A DNA stretch of 64,000 nucleotides, taken from Carboxylicivirga linearis. Lineage in GTDB: Bacteria; Bacteroidota; Bacteroidia; Bacteroidales; Marinilabiliaceae. Shown here in pieces: positions 63,570 through 64,000 of this stretch. The notes below the pieces were generated by a model that was not told the origin of the DNA, ran no database searches, and saw nothing but the letters and a program-made list of their open reading frames with translations. Numbering within the stretch: position 1 is the stretch's first letter; every line of letters starts with the position of its first letter. The DNA lies in NCBI RefSeq assembly GCF_018271995.1, contig NZ_JAGUCO010000006.1, positions 1 to 64,000 on the forward strand, written 5' to 3'. A program made the position numbers and the translations under genes.

Positions 63570-64000
63570 TTATACAGCTTCTCTCTGTATTTCGGATGGC
63601 AAATAACCAAAATGTTCGCTAAAACACTTTGAAAAATAACCTGGAGAAGTAAAACCAACCATGTAAGCAACTTCAGAAATGGTTTTATCACTCTTTTTCA
63701 ACATCGATTCTGATATTCTTAATCGCTGTACTCTAATAAATTGCTTGGCTGTATAACCCGTTTGTTTTTTAATTTTTCGGTATAACATCGTATAGGAAAC
63801 ACAGAGAGAATCAGCCAATTCAGCCACACAATAATCATGTTTATCAATATTATCCTTTATGACCGTTATTGCCTTGTTGACAAAATCATCCTGATAAGAA
63901 CCAGATTCAGCTTCATCAGTGGCAGCTTCATTAATTTCATCAATCTTGTTAGTACTTATATGATTAAGAACATTTAAAATCTTATACTTAAAAACACTAT
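63570..64000 (-). CDS. AraC regulator, 5' part beyond the window (partial)
   Basis: The reading frame stays open to the right edge; internal GTG at 63827 is not the start. Translating on from the edge gives SVFKYKILNVLNHISTNK, then DDFVNKAITVIKDNIDKHDY, then the AraC HTH (LADSLCVSYTMLYRKIKKQT, VAYMVGFTSPGYFSKCF). The FKYKILNVLNH stretch aligns with FKVLNILKH at the end of the receiver-like domain of the gene at 56837, so the two are paralogues, but the receiver core itself lies outside the window. The gene ends 183 bp before the membrane regulator. Confidence 0.88.
   Translation of the reverse strand, partial: SVFKYKILNVLNHISTNKIDEINEAATDEAESGSYQDDFVNKAITVIKDNIDKHDYCVAELADSLCVSYTMLYRKIKKQTGYTAKQFIRVQRLRISESMLKKSDKTISEVAYMVGFTSPGYFSKCFSEHFGYLPSEIQREAV

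Noticed and set aside
63570-63827. Complete 85-residue AraC protein starting at 63827
   Set aside because: The codon at 63827 is an internal GTG and the frame stays open to the window edge with residues that align to the paralogue at 56837.

Overview
The window is low-GC DNA from a member of the Bacteroidota, most likely a marine or gut-type member of the Marinilabiliales/Bacteroidales side of the phylum; that placement is inferred from gene content, not from a marker gene. Pointers are several TonB-dependent receptors (two with a Bacteroidota-type carboxypeptidase-regulatory domain), DUF4249 and DUF5723 proteins, an Hmu-type haem locus with a CobN-like subunit, AraC regulators and a beta-propeller regulator of the hybrid-two-component type, and promoters of the TTTG-N19-TAnnTTTG kind. 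The best promoter precedes a tRNA-Leu(CAA) gene. No phage, insertion sequence, CRISPR array or rRNA was seen.

Layout. 0.3-2.8 kb: two paralogous secreted proteins with a TonB C-terminal-like domain and a helical tail flank a PAS-LuxR regulator. 2.9-8.6 kb: a fold-type I aminotransferase homologue that has lost its PLP lysine, recO, an MFS/POT-like transporter, tRNA-Leu, an orphan class I isoprenoid-synthase-like protein and a small protein with a HEPN-like R-x4-H motif. 8.7-11.6 kb: an operon of a YfiR-like (DUF4154) protein and a TonB-dependent receptor. 11.8-17.8 kb: mixed housekeeping, including YwbE, a YkgJ-type cysteine-cluster protein, a TlpA-like lipoprotein, two glycosyltransferases and nadB. 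17.9-24.4 kb: a DUF4249 lipoprotein plus a large surface or periplasmic protein, divergent from an unknown secreted protein and an STN-type TonB receptor.

24.5-36.7 kb is a metal and haem acquisition island. Leftward runs hmuR-hmuY-(hairpin)-hmuS-hmuT-hmuU-hmuV: outer-membrane haem receptor, haem-binding lipoprotein, membrane-anchored CobN-like chelatase/dechelatase and its MotA/ExbB-like energising subunits. Rightward from the same 0.6-kb intergenic region run a small Cys-rich membrane protein and an OprC/NosA-like copper receptor with the C-x3-M motif. 36.8-45.5 kb holds penicillin-binding protein 1C, an S41 processing protease, a DUF5723 protein with a partner lipoprotein, a YyaL/DUF255 thioredoxin-domain protein and a DUF2007 protein.

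45.5-48.0 kb is a BlaI/BlaR1-like pair. The M56 protease carries two tandem ExbD-like domains where a beta-lactam sensor would be, and the pair is preceded by three 17-bp inverted repeats set exactly 20 bp apart. 48.0-54.4 kb: an acyl-CoA dehydrogenase, an FMN reductase, two paralogous outer-membrane barrel proteins (one fused to WG repeats) and a MacB-like permease. 54.4-64.0 kb is a leftward polysaccharide-utilisation region for a uronic-acid-containing glycan: a heparinase II/III-like lyase, a GH88 lipoprotein, a GH28-like beta-helix enzyme, a membrane regulator built of propeller + Y_Y_Y + TM + AraC with no histidine kinase, and two paralogous AraC regulators (one cut by the window end). 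The complete AraC paralogue has a degenerate receiver domain; in the cut one only the last part of the region before the DNA-binding domain is visible. No SusC/SusD pair lies inside the window.

The items I find most unusual are the M56-ExbD fusion with its phased operator array, the lysine-less aminotransferase homologue, the hairpin separating hmuRY from hmuSTUV, and the orphan TonB-domain pair.
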